Assembly: GCF_001570605.1 (NCBI RefSeq)
Contig: NZ_BBXG01000004.1
Location: forward strand, 586,411-650,410
Length of the DNA stretch: 64,000 nt
DNA from: Herbidospora cretacea
GTDB taxonomy: Bacteria; Actinomycetota; Actinomycetes; Streptosporangiales; Streptosporangiaceae
Reading direction: 5' to 3'
Part shown: positions 33,524 to 42,285 of the stretch, in pieces
How positions within the stretch are numbered: the first letter of the stretch is position 1
Layout: each line of letters starts with the position of its first letter
Translations under genes and position numbers: made by a program
Notes under the pieces: generated by a model
What the model was told of the DNA's origin: nothing
What the model saw: only the letters and a program-made list of their open reading frames with translations
The model's database searches: none

Positions 33524-35043
33524 GGGCCCGGCTTCTGCTGTGCGGGGTGCTCCTCGGCGTGGCGGCCTGCTCGTGGGGCGCCGAGCCGCCGGTCCGGCTC
33601 ACGGTCCTGGCCGCCGCTGAGCTCGCGGATCTGGAGCCGCTGCTGGACGAACTGGAGCGGGACACCGGGGTCGAGCTCGCGATGGATTATCGGGCCCCCG
33701 GTGACCTGCTCGATCCTGGAGGGGCGGCGTACGATCTGGCCTGGCCGTCGTCCGATCGGTATCTCCGGATCCGGCTGAAGGACGCGGGTTTCCGTGGCGA
33801 GCCTCCGCTGAGCACGTCGGTCATGTTCTCGCCCGTCGTCGTGGGTCTGACCCCGTCGGCCGCCGCGGCGTTGCGTCCGCCGGGCGGGGGAGCTCCTACG
33901 TGGGCCGATCTCGCGGACGCCGCCGCGCGGGGCCGTTTCAGGTTCGCGATGGCCGATCCGCGGACGAGCGGCAGCGGGCTGGCCGCGCTGGTCGGGGTGG
34001 CGACCGCCGCCGCCGGGACAGGGGGAGTGCTGCGTCCCGAGGATGTCACCTGCGACCGGCTCCGGGGTTTCTTCACGGGTCACACCATCAGCGCGCCGAC
34101 GTCCGGTGACGTGGTCGACCAGTTCGTCTCGCGGCAGGAGGAGACCGAGGGTGTGATCGCGCACGAGTCGACGCTGCTGTCGCTGAACGCCGCCGGGCGG
34201 CTCCGGCAGCCGCTCGAACTGGTGTATCCGCGCGACGGCACGGTGGTGTCGGACTATCCGGTGCTGCTGCTGAACCCTGCCCGGCGTGCCGCCTACGACG
34301 AGGTGGTGGGGTGGCTGAAGAGTGAGCGCGTCCAGCGGGAGATCATGAGTCGGACGCTGCGCCGGCCGCTGTCTCCCCGCGTCGAGCGGGACCCCCGGCT
34401 GGCCGCCCCGCTCGGCAACGCGGTCTACTTCCCCGGCGAGGTGGAGGTCCTGGACTCCCTTCTGGCCGGTTATGCCGCCCCGGGGCGGCGCGGGGCCGAG
34501 CGGCTGGTGCTGCTGCTGGACTTCTCCGGGTCGATGGCGGGGGAGAGGATCAGGGCGCTGAGGTCGGCCGTGGCCGGGCTGGGCGGGGCGGACCGGTCGT
34601 CGAGCGGGCGTTTCGTCCGGTTCAGCCGGAGTGAGGACGTCACCGTCCTGCGTTTCGGCGGGCGGGTCCTCGACGAGCGGACCTTCGCCGTCGGGACGCC
34701 TCGCGGCATGGACGGGCTGCTGCGGCATCTGGCGTCCGGCGGCTTCGACAGCCGTACCGCGATCTGGTCGTCTCTCGACCGCGCCTACGCCCGCGCGGCC
34801 CGCCTGCTGAAAGGCGGCGGCCGGGTGTCGGTCGTCCTGATGACCGACGGCCGGAACAACGCCGGCATGTCGGCGGAGGCCTTCCTGAACCGGAGCCGCC
34901 CGGGTGCGGTTCCCACGTTCGCCATCGCTTTCGGCGACGCCGACCGTTCGGATCTGCGCCGGGTGGCGGAGGCGACCGGGGGCCGGGCCCTGGACGGCGG
35001 CGAGTTGCCGGCCGCTCTCAAGGAGATCCGTGGGTGTCACTGA
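33520..35043 (+). CDS. Lipoprotein with solute-binding and von Willebrand A domains
   Basis: A 507-residue lipoprotein. The signal peptide ends in GVAAC (Cys17). Residues about 25-290 look like a type 2 solute-binding fold (AMADPRTSGSG and YPVLLLNPAR are typical segments). Residues about 328-505 form a VWA domain with an intact metal site DFSGS (Asp334, Ser336, Ser338) and MTDGRNN. The GTG at 33520 overlaps the previous stop. VWA metal sites usually bind protein partners, so this may be the extracellular hub of the cluster. Binding-plus-VWA proteins exist in actinobacteria, but their role is unclear. Confidence 0.83.
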   Translation: MRARLLLCGVLLGVAACSWGAEPPVRLTVLAAAELADLEPLLDELERDTGVELAMDYRAPGDLLDPGGAAYDLAWPSSDRYLRIRLKDAGFRGEPPLSTSVMFSPVVVGLTPSAAAALRPPGGGAPTWADLADAAARGRFRFAMADPRTSGSGLAALVGVATAAAGTGGVLRPEDVTCDRLRGFFTGHTISAPTSGDVVDQFVSRQEETEGVIAHESTLLSLNAAGRLRQPLELVYPRDGTVVSDYPVLLLNPARRAAYDEVVGWLKSERVQREIMSRTLRRPLSPRVERDPRLAAPLGNAVYFPGEVEVLDSLLAGYAAPGRRGAERLVLLLDFSGSMAGERIRALRSAVAGLGGADRSSSGRFVRFSRSEDVTVLRFGGRVLDERTFAVGTPRGMDGLLRHLASGGFDSRTAIWSSLDRAYARAARLLKGGGRVSVVLMTDGRNNAGMSAEAFLNRSRPGAVPTFAIAFGDADRSDLRRVAEATGGRALDGGELPAALKEIRGCH

Positions 35044-35758
35044 CGAGCTGTGGCGGAGCGTCAATGCGGGCTGGATGCTGCTGTGGGCGGTGACGTTCGT
35101 CTGGCTGGCGGCGTTGGCGGTCCATCTGGCCGGTGTTCACCGGCGTGACCGGCGCGGGCGGTCCCTTCCCGACCTGGATCTGTTGCTCTGCGTCTACCTG
35201 GACGTGCCGCGGGTGCTGGCGGTCAGGCGGGGCAGGCGGCGAAGGGAGCCCCGGAACCGGACGTTCGCGGTGAACGTAGGGGTGGCCGGGCTGACGGCCG
35301 GGCTGTCGGCCGAGGAGACCGTCGCGCGGGAGAATGTCCAGGAGGAGGAGCCGCCCGCCCAGGAGGACGACGCGCCGTCGCGGGCGGAGGCCGTCGCCGC
35401 GCTGGGTGCGGTCATGGCGCGGCTGGAGAAGCGCCGCGTCCTGTTCCGGGTGGATCTGCGGGAGGGGACCGTCGCTCCGGGCGCGGCCGTCGCCGAGGCT
35501 TTCGGCCGGACGTCGCGGCTGAGCGGGCTGGGCGACCACTACGTCTGGGTCACCGGCGACTTCGCGTCCACCGGGGACGCCGGCCCGCGCCTGACCTTCG
35601 AGGCTCCTTACGGCGGTGACGCCCGGGTGGCGATCAGCTTCGTTCCCCTTGAGCCGCACGCGCCGCCTTCTCACGTCCGCGCCTGCCTGGGCAAGGTCCA
35701 GGCCTGGAACGCCCGGACGCGAACGTTGACGGTCGACCCGGTGGCGGTCTTCCGCTGA
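35030..35758 (+). CDS. Membrane protein of unknown function, third gene of the envelope cluster
   Basis: A 242-residue protein with one strong hydrophobic helix near the N terminus (about 12-33, MLLWAVTFVWLAALAVHL). A basic stretch and an acidic, Glu-rich linker (about 95-120) follow, then a mostly beta C-terminal domain. The start is GTG at 35030, because AAGGAG lies five bases upstream; it overlaps the VWA gene by 14 bases. No family is recognised. The position suggests it works with the VWA lipoprotein in the envelope. Confidence 0.65.
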   Translation: MGVTDELWRSVNAGWMLLWAVTFVWLAALAVHLAGVHRRDRRGRSLPDLDLLLCVYLDVPRVLAVRRGRRRREPRNRTFAVNVGVAGLTAGLSAEETVARENVQEEEPPAQEDDAPSRAEAVAALGAVMARLEKRRVLFRVDLREGTVAPGAAVAEAFGRTSRLSGLGDHYVWVTGDFASTGDAGPRLTFEAPYGGDARVAISFVPLEPHAPPSHVRACLGKVQAWNARTRTLTVDPVAVFR

Positions 35759-35785
35759 GCGCCGGGGGTGGGGTCACCCCGGCGC
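35759..35785 (+). terminator. Hairpin after the envelope cluster
   Basis: GCGCCGGGG (35759-35767) pairs perfectly with CCCCGGCGC (35777-35785) around a 9-base loop, directly after the stop codon. There is no T-run, as is common for GC-rich actinobacteria, so terminator function is likely but not certain. Confidence 0.55.
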
Positions 35786-35880
35786 GGGCGCGCTGCCGGT
35801 CGACGCTCCGCCGCCGGTGCCGGCCCATGCCGATCTGTGGGGCGTCGCATTCGACGGGATCTGTCGGGTACGACCAGCTC

Positions 35881-37110
35881 ATGGCATACCAACATCCGGT
35901 GATCGTGATCGGCGCGGGGCTGGCCGGGCTGGCCTGCGCGGTGCGGCTGCATCGGGCGGGCGTGCCCGTCACGGTGCTGGAGGCCTCCGACGGGGTGGGC
36001 GGCAGGATGCGCACCGACGTGGTGGACGGCTTCCGGCTCGATCGCGGTTTCCAGGTGCTGAACACCGGCTATCCGGAGGTGCCGCGCGTGCTGGACGTGG
36101 CGGCGCTGCGGCTGCGGGCGTTCAACTCCGGCATGCTCGTCTTCCGCGACGGGGGCGGCAAGGAGAGGGTGATGCTGCCGTGGAAGCATCCGCGGCACGC
36201 CCTCACCGGCCTGACCGCCGATCTGGGCACGCCGGTCGACAAGGCGGTCCTGGCGGCCATGACGGCGCGTGACATGACCTTCCCGGCCGGGATGCTGCGC
36301 GGGGGCGGCGACCGCACGATCCTCGACGAGCTGCGTCTGTGGGGCATGTCGCCGGTGATGGTCGAGCGGCTGATCCGGCCGTTCCTGGCCGGTGTGCTGC
36401 TGGAACGGGAGCTGGAGACCTCCAGCAGGGTCTTCCATCTGATCTGGCGGTCGTTCGCGCGGGGCACGATCGGCGTGCCGGCGCTGGGCATGGGGGAGGT
36501 CCCGGCGCAGCTTGCGGGCCGGCTGCCCGCCGGGGCCGTGCGGCTGGAGTGCCCGGTGCGGGAGGTGAGCGGCACGGGCGTGGTCCTGGACGGCGGCGGC
36601 GAGCTGCCGGCCGCCGCCGTGGTGGTGGCCGCCGACCCGAGTTCCGCCGGGGCGCTGCTGCCCGATCTTCCCACTCCGGCGATGCGGGCCGTCACCACCT
36701 TCTACCACGCCGCGTCCCGCTCGCCGCTCGGCGAGGCGACCCAGGTGATCGACGCCGACGGCGTCCTGGCCGACACGCTGGTCATGACCGACGCGGCTCC
36801 GGAGTACAGCGCCGGCGGGGAGGCGCTCATCGCGACGTCGGTGCTGGGGACGGCCGGTGACGGCGACGAGCCGGGCGTGCGGGACCGCCTGGAGGAGATC
36901 TACGGCGCGCAGGTGCGGGGCTGGCGTCATCTGGCCACGTACGCGATCACCGAGGCGCTGCCGGCGATGCCGCCGCCGATGCCGTTGCGCCGTCGCGTCC
37001 GGCTGGGGGAGGGCCTGTACGTCTGTGGCGACCACCGGGACACCGGGTCGATCCAGGGGGCGCTGGTGTCGGGGCGGCGGGCGGCCGACGCGGTCATGGG
37101 CGACCGGTGA
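35881..37110 (+). CDS. FAD-dependent amine-oxidase/phytoene-desaturase-like oxidoreductase
   Basis: A 409-residue flavoprotein. The N-terminal dinucleotide motif is VIVIGAGLAGLACAVRL followed by LEASDGVGGRMRTD, and a C-terminal FAD motif reads YVCGDHRDTGSIQGALVSGRRAADAV. This is the NAD(P)-binding/amine-oxidase group that includes carotenoid desaturases and protoporphyrinogen oxidase; the exact substrate is not evident and no carotenoid genes are adjacent. The ATG at 35881 is chosen since the FAD motif begins nine residues later; an upstream ATG at 35827 adds an unlikely tail. Confidence 0.87.
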   Translation: MAYQHPVIVIGAGLAGLACAVRLHRAGVPVTVLEASDGVGGRMRTDVVDGFRLDRGFQVLNTGYPEVPRVLDVAALRLRAFNSGMLVFRDGGGKERVMLPWKHPRHALTGLTADLGTPVDKAVLAAMTARDMTFPAGMLRGGGDRTILDELRLWGMSPVMVERLIRPFLAGVLLERELETSSRVFHLIWRSFARGTIGVPALGMGEVPAQLAGRLPAGAVRLECPVREVSGTGVVLDGGGELPAAAVVVAADPSSAGALLPDLPTPAMRAVTTFYHAASRSPLGEATQVIDADGVLADTLVMTDAAPEYSAGGEALIATSVLGTAGDGDEPGVRDRLEEIYGAQVRGWRHLATYAITEALPAMPPPMPLRRRVRLGEGLYVCGDHRDTGSIQGALVSGRRAADAVMGDR

Positions 37111-37113
37111 TCT

Positions 37114-38376
37114 TCAGGCGCGCCAGAGGGCGGCGTGGGAGATCTCGGAGCTGTCGGCTCCCCTGGAGGTGACCGATCCGGCCGCGTACACCTCCCGGCT
37201 TCCCGGCCGCCAGGCCAGGGAGGCGATCCGTGGTTCCGTTCCCGGCGGCGCGGGCAGCGGGTGGCGGGTCCAGCGCCGGCCGTCCAGGTGCCAGAGCAGG
37301 TCGTCCCGGCCGACCACCCACAGGCCGCCCCGGCCGTCGGGTTCGGCCTGGCTGAAGCGGATCATCCGGCCGAGGGTGGAGGTGGCGGGGCCCCAGTGGC
37401 AGGTCCAGGTGGTGCCGTCCCAGTGCAGCGCGAGCGGGTGGCCCTTCTCCAGGGGCTCGTTGTCGTCGTCGTACTCGCCTTCGACGAGCCAGGAGACGCC
37501 GCCGACGGCCCACACGTCGTCGGGGCCGATCACGACGACGTCGGTCAGGGTGGTGCGGGGCTCCCACACCTCCCCGGCCCGCGGGAAGGCGGGTGTGGTG
37601 ATCTGACGCCAGGCCCCGTCCTGCCGGCGCATCGCCGCGGGTTCGAGGTCGGCCCCGCTGACCGCCCACAACGCGCCGTCTCCGTGACCCAGCGCGCTGG
37701 CCGCCGCGGGCAGGGTGTGCTGACGCCACCGCTGCCCCGTCCCGGACACGGCGGCCCTGCCGTTCACGGCCCAGGCCTCGCCTTCCACGGCCTGGGCGGC
37801 GGTCCGGGCCCAGCCGACCGAGCGGGCGGCCGGTTCGGCCAGCGGCTCGGAGTGCCACGCGCCGTTCTCGAAGGTGGCGGTGTAACCGGCGGTGTCCTCG
37901 GGTGAGGCGCCGTTGAGCACGCCGAACATCCACGCCCGGTCCGCCGAGGCGGCCGCGATGGCCGTGCCGGTCTGCGGGTGCGGCGGCCGGGCCGGGGGGA
38001 TCTCGAAGGTGTCCCATCCGGAGCCGTCCCAGCGGCGCACTCCGCCGTCCTCCAGCACCAGGGCGCGGCCCTGTTTCCTCTCGCGGGTGTACGTCGACCA
38101 CAGCGATCCGTCGGAGGCCGCCGCGAGCAGCCCCAGGGACCCCCGGTCCTCGTCCACCCAGAGGGACCGCCACGCGGTGCGGGCGTCGGCCGCCTTCAGG
38201 TCGTCGGCGGTCTCGCCGGGGAGCTCGCAGTTCTCCGACCCGGCCGCCAGGGGCGCGAGCGTGGCCGACGGCGTGGCCGCCGGTGTGCTCGCGGCCTTCT
38301 TCGGGGCGGGCGCCGCCGGTGCGGGCGTGCAGCCGGCGAGCAGCGCCACGGTCAGCAGACATCCGGCGGCTCTCAT
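37114..38376 (-). CDS. Lipoprotein with repeated beta-propeller-like segments
   Basis: A 420-residue lipoprotein with signal peptide ending LLAGC (Cys16), then an Ala/Pro/Thr-rich linker (about 17-45). Several loosely repeated blocks follow, including DRAWMFGVLNG, GALWAVSGADL, DDVWAVGGVSW and GLWVVGRDDL, each with Trp and Gly at similar places. This resembles a blade pattern of an extracellular propeller. It ends three bases past the stop of the opposing flavoprotein gene. The function is unknown. Confidence 0.72.
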   Translation of the reverse strand: MRAAGCLLTVALLAGCTPAPAAPAPKKAASTPAATPSATLAPLAAGSENCELPGETADDLKAADARTAWRSLWVDEDRGSLGLLAAASDGSLWSTYTRERKQGRALVLEDGGVRRWDGSGWDTFEIPPARPPHPQTGTAIAAASADRAWMFGVLNGASPEDTAGYTATFENGAWHSEPLAEPAARSVGWARTAAQAVEGEAWAVNGRAAVSGTGQRWRQHTLPAAASALGHGDGALWAVSGADLEPAAMRRQDGAWRQITTPAFPRAGEVWEPRTTLTDVVVIGPDDVWAVGGVSWLVEGEYDDDNEPLEKGHPLALHWDGTTWTCHWGPATSTLGRMIRFSQAEPDGRGGLWVVGRDDLLWHLDGRRWTRHPLPAPPGTEPRIASLAWRPGSREVYAAGSVTSRGADSSEISHAALWRA

Positions 38377-38416
38377 CCCGTGAGTGTGGCACGTCGGCGG
38401 CCCTAGGCTACGCCGC

Positions 38417-38779
38417 ATGGAGACGGTCCCCTTCGGCACACCCGCCCAGCTCGTCGTCGACTGCGCCGGCCCGGCCCCGCTCGCGGTGTTCTGGGGCCGG
38501 CTGCTCGGCGCGCCCCCGGTCCACCGCGACCCCTCGTGGTCGTACGTGGACGGGGTGCCGCGCGTCGCGTTCCAGCGGGTGCCCGAGCCCAAGACCGGCA
38601 AGAACCGGGCCCACCTGGACATCGAGGTCCCCGACATCGCCGCCGCGGTCGTCGCGGTCCTGGCGTGGGGCGGCGCGGAGAACGGGCCTTTGCAGTCGGA
38701 CGCCCAGGGCTCCTTCCAGGTGATGCGCGATCCCGAGGGCAACGAGTTCTGCCTGGTGTCGAGCACGTTCAGCCGGTGA
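38417..38779 (+). CDS. VOC-family (glyoxalase-like) protein
   Basis: A 120-residue glyoxalase/bleomycin-resistance-type fold. AQLVVDCAGPAPLAVFWGRLLG opens the first beta-alpha-beta unit, and RDPEGNEFCLV closes the second with the usual Glu. A single VOC module pair of this size is often an uncharacterised dioxygenase-like or binding protein. The ATG at 38417 is chosen; TAGGCT ends seven bases before it, so the transcript may be leaderless. Its 3' end overlaps the opposing hydrolase gene by 11 bases. Confidence 0.85.
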   Translation: METVPFGTPAQLVVDCAGPAPLAVFWGRLLGAPPVHRDPSWSYVDGVPRVAFQRVPEPKTGKNRAHLDIEVPDIAAAVVAVLAWGGAENGPLQSDAQGSFQVMRDPEGNEFCLVSSTFSR

Positions 38780-39665
38780 GGGCGCGGCGCAGGGCGGCGC
38801 CGAGTTCGGCGTTCTGCCGCTGCGACACCTGCGCCGACAGGATCGCCTGCGAGCCGTGGAAGGTGCCCGGCCACTGGTGCAGCTCGACGGAGACGCCCGA
38901 CTGGAGGAGGCGCACGCCGTAGGCGATGCCCTCGTCCCGCAGCGGGTCGAACTCGGCCGTGGCGATGTAGGCGGGCGGCAGGCCCGACAGGTCGGTGGCG
39001 CGGGCCGGGGCCGCGTACGGGGTGGCGGGTCGCCCGCCGAGATTGGCCCGCCAGATGGCCGCCAGGTTGCCGGCGTCGAGCCGGGGGGTGCGGGTGAAGG
39101 CGCGCGCCGACCAGGTGTGCATCCGGTCGTCGAGCATCGGCTGGTTGAGCAGCTGGTAGCGGATCGGCGGTCCCTGCTGGTCGCGGGCCCGCAGCGTCAG
39201 GGCGGCCGCGAGGCCGCCGCCCGCGCTCATGCCGCCGACGGCGATCCTTCCCGGGTCGGTGTCGAGGTCGGCGGCGTTGCCGGCCAGCCAGCACAGCACG
39301 GCGTAGGCGTCGTCGAGGGCGGCCGGGAACACGTGCTCGGGGGCGAGGCGGAAGCCGACCGAGACGACCATCGCGCCCGAGGCGTCGGCGAGGCGGGCCG
39401 CCGTGGGGTGCTCGGTGTCGAGGTCGCCGACGATGCCGCCGCCGCCGTGCAGCCAGACGAGGGCCCCCTGCGCCGCGCGCGGCCGGTAGATCCGCACCGG
39501 CACGTCGGGGGCGGCCGGCACCCGCAGGTCGGTCACCCGCAGGGCGGAGGTGTCCGGGGCGGGCAGGGAGGCGACCAGGGTGGCGGTCATCCGGCGTTCG
39601 GCGGAGGGGTCGGTGTAGTCCGGGCGGGGGATCAGCGGGACGAACGCGTCGAGTTCGGGGTCCAT
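38769..39665 (-). CDS. Alpha/beta hydrolase of the hormone-sensitive-lipase group
   Basis: A 298-residue esterase. It has the oxyanion motif WLHGGGGIVGD, the nucleophile elbow GMSAGGG, the catalytic Asp in AEFDPLRDEG and the catalytic His in GTFHGSQ. These are diagnostic of the HSL/arylacetamide deacetylase family. The ATG at 39665 is preferred over 39674 and 39701 because GGGAGG lies nine bases upstream. The gene diverges from the PucR-like regulator, which may control it. Confidence 0.9.
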   Translation of the reverse strand: MDPELDAFVPLIPRPDYTDPSAERRMTATLVASLPAPDTSALRVTDLRVPAAPDVPVRIYRPRAAQGALVWLHGGGGIVGDLDTEHPTAARLADASGAMVVSVGFRLAPEHVFPAALDDAYAVLCWLAGNAADLDTDPGRIAVGGMSAGGGLAAALTLRARDQQGPPIRYQLLNQPMLDDRMHTWSARAFTRTPRLDAGNLAAIWRANLGGRPATPYAAPARATDLSGLPPAYIATAEFDPLRDEGIAYGVRLLQSGVSVELHQWPGTFHGSQAILSAQVSQRQNAELGAALRRALTG

Positions 39666-39771
39666 GCCGGTCATCCTCCCGGCGGCGGGCCCGGCGATCA
39701 TCCGCCGTTCGTCGCGGGATCGCGCCGGATCAGCGCCGCTTTCCGGGCGGGGGGCGACTTATCCTCCTGCC

Positions 39772-40809
39772 ATGGAGGCACTCGCCGTACGGCTGTCGCA
39801 CCTGGATTCGCAGGCCGAGGGGGCCGTCCGGGTGGTGATGTTCTACGACACGCTGATGCGGCGGCGGGTGGACCTGCCCGCGCTCGCCCGCGCCTCGGCG
39901 GGCCTGGCCGGGTGCGTGGCCGGGATACGGCTCCACGGCACAGGGCGGGTGATCCGCTTCCGTCCCGACGGCGGTGAGGCGTCCGCCCCCGCCCTCCAGC
40001 CCTCCATGCCGGCGCCGATCCTGCTCGACGAGGAGGAGATCGGCTCGGTGTGGCTGGAGCGCGACGCCTCGCCCGGACCGCTGGACGCGTTGCTGCTCGA
40101 CCGGCTCGCCCTCGCCGTCGCATCGGTGGTCGAGCGGTACGGCCCGGCCAGCACCACCATGGCCGATCCCGCCCTCGTCGAGCTGGTGGTCAGCGCGGAC
40201 GGCGACGAGGCCGCGCGGGCGCGGGCGCTGCGGCTGCTGGGGTTCGCTCCGGACGTGGCGGTGCGCGTGGTGGCCGTGCGGTCGTCGCTGCCGCTGGACC
40301 GGATCGCCCGGCTGGTGTGCCCGGCCCGCCCGGTGAAGGCGGCGCCGCTCGCCGAGGTGGGCGTGCTCCTGGCGACGACCGTGGAGGTGGCGCGGTTCCC
40401 CTCCGGGGTCCGCGCGGGCATCGGGGCCGCACGCAGCCCCGGCCGGGCGTGGCGGGAGGCCCGGGTCGCGCTGCGTTTCACCGGCCCGGCGGAGCCCGTC
40501 ATCGGTTACGGCGACCTCGGCGCGCTGGCGCTGCTGGCCGAGATCCCGCCGGAGGCCGCGCGCGGCAGCGCCGACGTGGCGGCGCTGGACCGGGTGGCGG
40601 GCAGCCCGCAGGACCTGCGGACGCTGGAGGCCTACTGCGCCACCGGCTCGCTGCGCCGCGCCGCCGACCTGCTCCACCTGCACCACAGCAGCGTCGCCCG
40701 CCGCGTCGCCCATCTCGGCGGGGTCCTCGGCCTGGACCTCGGCGAGCCGCAGGCCCGGACCCGGATCACGATCGCGCTGACTCTGCGGCGGCTCCTGGGG
40801 ACTGACTAG
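39772..40809 (+). CDS. PucR-like helix-turn-helix regulator
   Basis: A 345-residue protein. The C terminus contains the PucR/CdaR-type DNA-binding helix-turn-helix (TLEAYCATGSLRRAADLLHLHHSSVARRV), with ARTRITIALTLRRLL at the very end. The upstream body (about 1-275) is a poorly conserved sensor. TATCCT ends six bases before the ATG at 39772, suggesting a leaderless transcript. It diverges from the HSL-type hydrolase gene by 106 bases; control of that gene is inferred. Confidence 0.85.
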   Translation: MEALAVRLSHLDSQAEGAVRVVMFYDTLMRRRVDLPALARASAGLAGCVAGIRLHGTGRVIRFRPDGGEASAPALQPSMPAPILLDEEEIGSVWLERDASPGPLDALLLDRLALAVASVVERYGPASTTMADPALVELVVSADGDEAARARALRLLGFAPDVAVRVVAVRSSLPLDRIARLVCPARPVKAAPLAEVGVLLATTVEVARFPSGVRAGIGAARSPGRAWREARVALRFTGPAEPVIGYGDLGALALLAEIPPEAARGSADVAALDRVAGSPQDLRTLEAYCATGSLRRAADLLHLHHSSVARRVAHLGGVLGLDLGEPQARTRITIALTLRRLLGTD

Positions 40810-41462
40810 GCGCACCGGATCCGTTCGGGGTCCTTCCGGACGGTGACGCCGTCGAGCTTCCTGGCCCGCGACGGCAGGCTGACCGGCTGGGTGGGGTCAG
40901 CCGGGAGGTCGGTGTCGTCGGGGACGGCGTACAGCTCGACCCGGAAACGCGCCCCCGCGTCGATCGGTGTCTCCGTGCCGAGCTGGATGGAGGAACTCCA
41001 GGGGCCCGGAACGCTGATCTCTCTGGCGAAATAGGGGGTGCCGTCCGGATTGCGGCTGATGAGCCAGATCGATTCACCGGAAAGGCTCCCGGCGTTTCCC
41101 CGCGCGTCGGAACACGTCGGCAGGAAGGCCCCGTCGGCGGGATGGTCGATCCCCGTTCCCGGCGCCGGGAGGGCCGCCCGCACGGCAGGCGGCACCGGCG
41201 CCGACCCCGTGACCAGGACACTCAGCGCCACCACGGCGCACAGCGCCAGCCCCGCGAGCGGAGCACGCCGGGGCGGCTCCTCCGGGCGGCGCGCGGCCTT
41301 CACCTGGAGGGCCAGCGCGACGATCCCGGTGGCCGCGGCGATGACGCTCGCCATTTTGTCCGCCTGGTCGAGATCTCCCCCGACGATGATCGCGACGGCC
41401 CCCAGAAGGACCGCCACCACCGGCACTCGCGACACTGTGCTGGGACTGTCTCTCTCCGTCAC
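40806..41462 (-). CDS. Two-helix membrane protein of unknown function
   Basis: A 218-residue protein. Two to three hydrophobic segments (VVAVLLGAVAIIVGG, ASVIAAATGIVALALQV, AGLALCAVVALSVLV) occupy about 14-95. An extracellular beta-rich domain follows (GIDHPADGAFLPTC to the C-terminal IRCA), with a possible Cys pair. The first start in frame with a suitable N terminus is GTG at 41462. The family is not recognised. Its stop overlaps that of the PucR-like gene by 4 bases. Confidence 0.68.
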   Translation of the reverse strand: MTERDSPSTVSRVPVVAVLLGAVAIIVGGDLDQADKMASVIAAATGIVALALQVKAARRPEEPPRRAPLAGLALCAVVALSVLVTGSAPVPPAVRAALPAPGTGIDHPADGAFLPTCSDARGNAGSLSGESIWLISRNPDGTPYFAREISVPGPWSSSIQLGTETPIDAGARFRVELYAVPDDTDLPADPTQPVSLPSRARKLDGVTVRKDPERIRCA

Positions 41463-41506
41463 GGCGCCATTATGGAACGCCACCACGGGTCGGTTCCCGG
41501 CAATCG

Positions 41507-42211
41507 TCAGCTCCACAGGCCCTTGGCCAGGGTGGTGAGCCCGCCGGCCAGGGCGAGGGCCAGCACGATCCGCCTCGCCGGGCCCTCCGGCACCCGTGAC
41601 GCCAGGACCGCGCCGATGACCAGCCCGGCCGCGATCCCCGCGCCGACCAGCGCCCACGTCGGCCCGGTGAGCCGGGGGAGTCCCTTGGCGGCGAGGGACA
41701 GGGCGTTCACGACGACGCCGTAGAACTGGGCGTGGGGGACGAACTGGCGGACCGTCCAGCCGGCGTTGACGGCGTACAGGGAGATCGCGGGCCCGCCCAC
41801 GCCGGCCGCCGCGTTGAGGAACCCGCTCGCGGCGCCGGCCGCGAGCGCGCCCCGGCGGCCGCGCAGCGACCGCACCCGGACCCCGCCCATGACCAGCAGG
41901 GCGGCGGCGCTGACCAGGACTCCGGTGACGGACAGCAGCGCGGGCTCGGGCAGCGTGCGGGCGAACCAGGCCCCGGCCGGTACGGCTGCCGCCGCCGCGG
42001 CCACCAGCGGGAGCATCGCGGCGGGCCGCACCGATCGCCAGGTGAGCGCGAGCCCGGCGGCGCTGATCACCAGCGCCGCGCCGTTGGCCAGCCGCACCCC
42101 TTCGGCCGCGCCGAGCAGCAGCACCAGCGCCGGTACGGCGACCAGCGCGAACCCGGCCCCGGCGAGCCGCTGCACGGCCGCGCCCATTATGACGATCGCG
42201 AAGAGCAGCAC
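41507..42211 (-). CDS. TauE/SafE-family membrane exporter
   Basis: A 234-residue inner-membrane protein with about seven hydrophobic helices arranged as two related halves. The glycine-rich GAGFALVAVPALVLL in the first half and SGFLNAAAGVGGPAISLY in the second are the TauE/SafE signatures. Members export sulfite, sulfoacetate or other organic anions. The start is GTG at 42211; a TTG at 42229 would add six residues. No linked sulfur genes indicate the substrate. Confidence 0.87.
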   Translation of the reverse strand: MLLFAIVIMGAAVQRLAGAGFALVAVPALVLLLGAAEGVRLANGAALVISAAGLALTWRSVRPAAMLPLVAAAAAAVPAGAWFARTLPEPALLSVTGVLVSAAALLVMGGVRVRSLRGRRGALAAGAASGFLNAAAGVGGPAISLYAVNAGWTVRQFVPHAQFYGVVVNALSLAAKGLPRLTGPTWALVGAGIAAGLVIGAVLASRVPEGPARRIVLALALAGGLTTLAKGLWS

Positions 42212-42285
42212 TCCGCCATGGTGGACCAACGGGGTGGACGAAGGTGTCCCCCGGGTGGGCCGGGCGGCCCACCCGGGGGAGGGGA

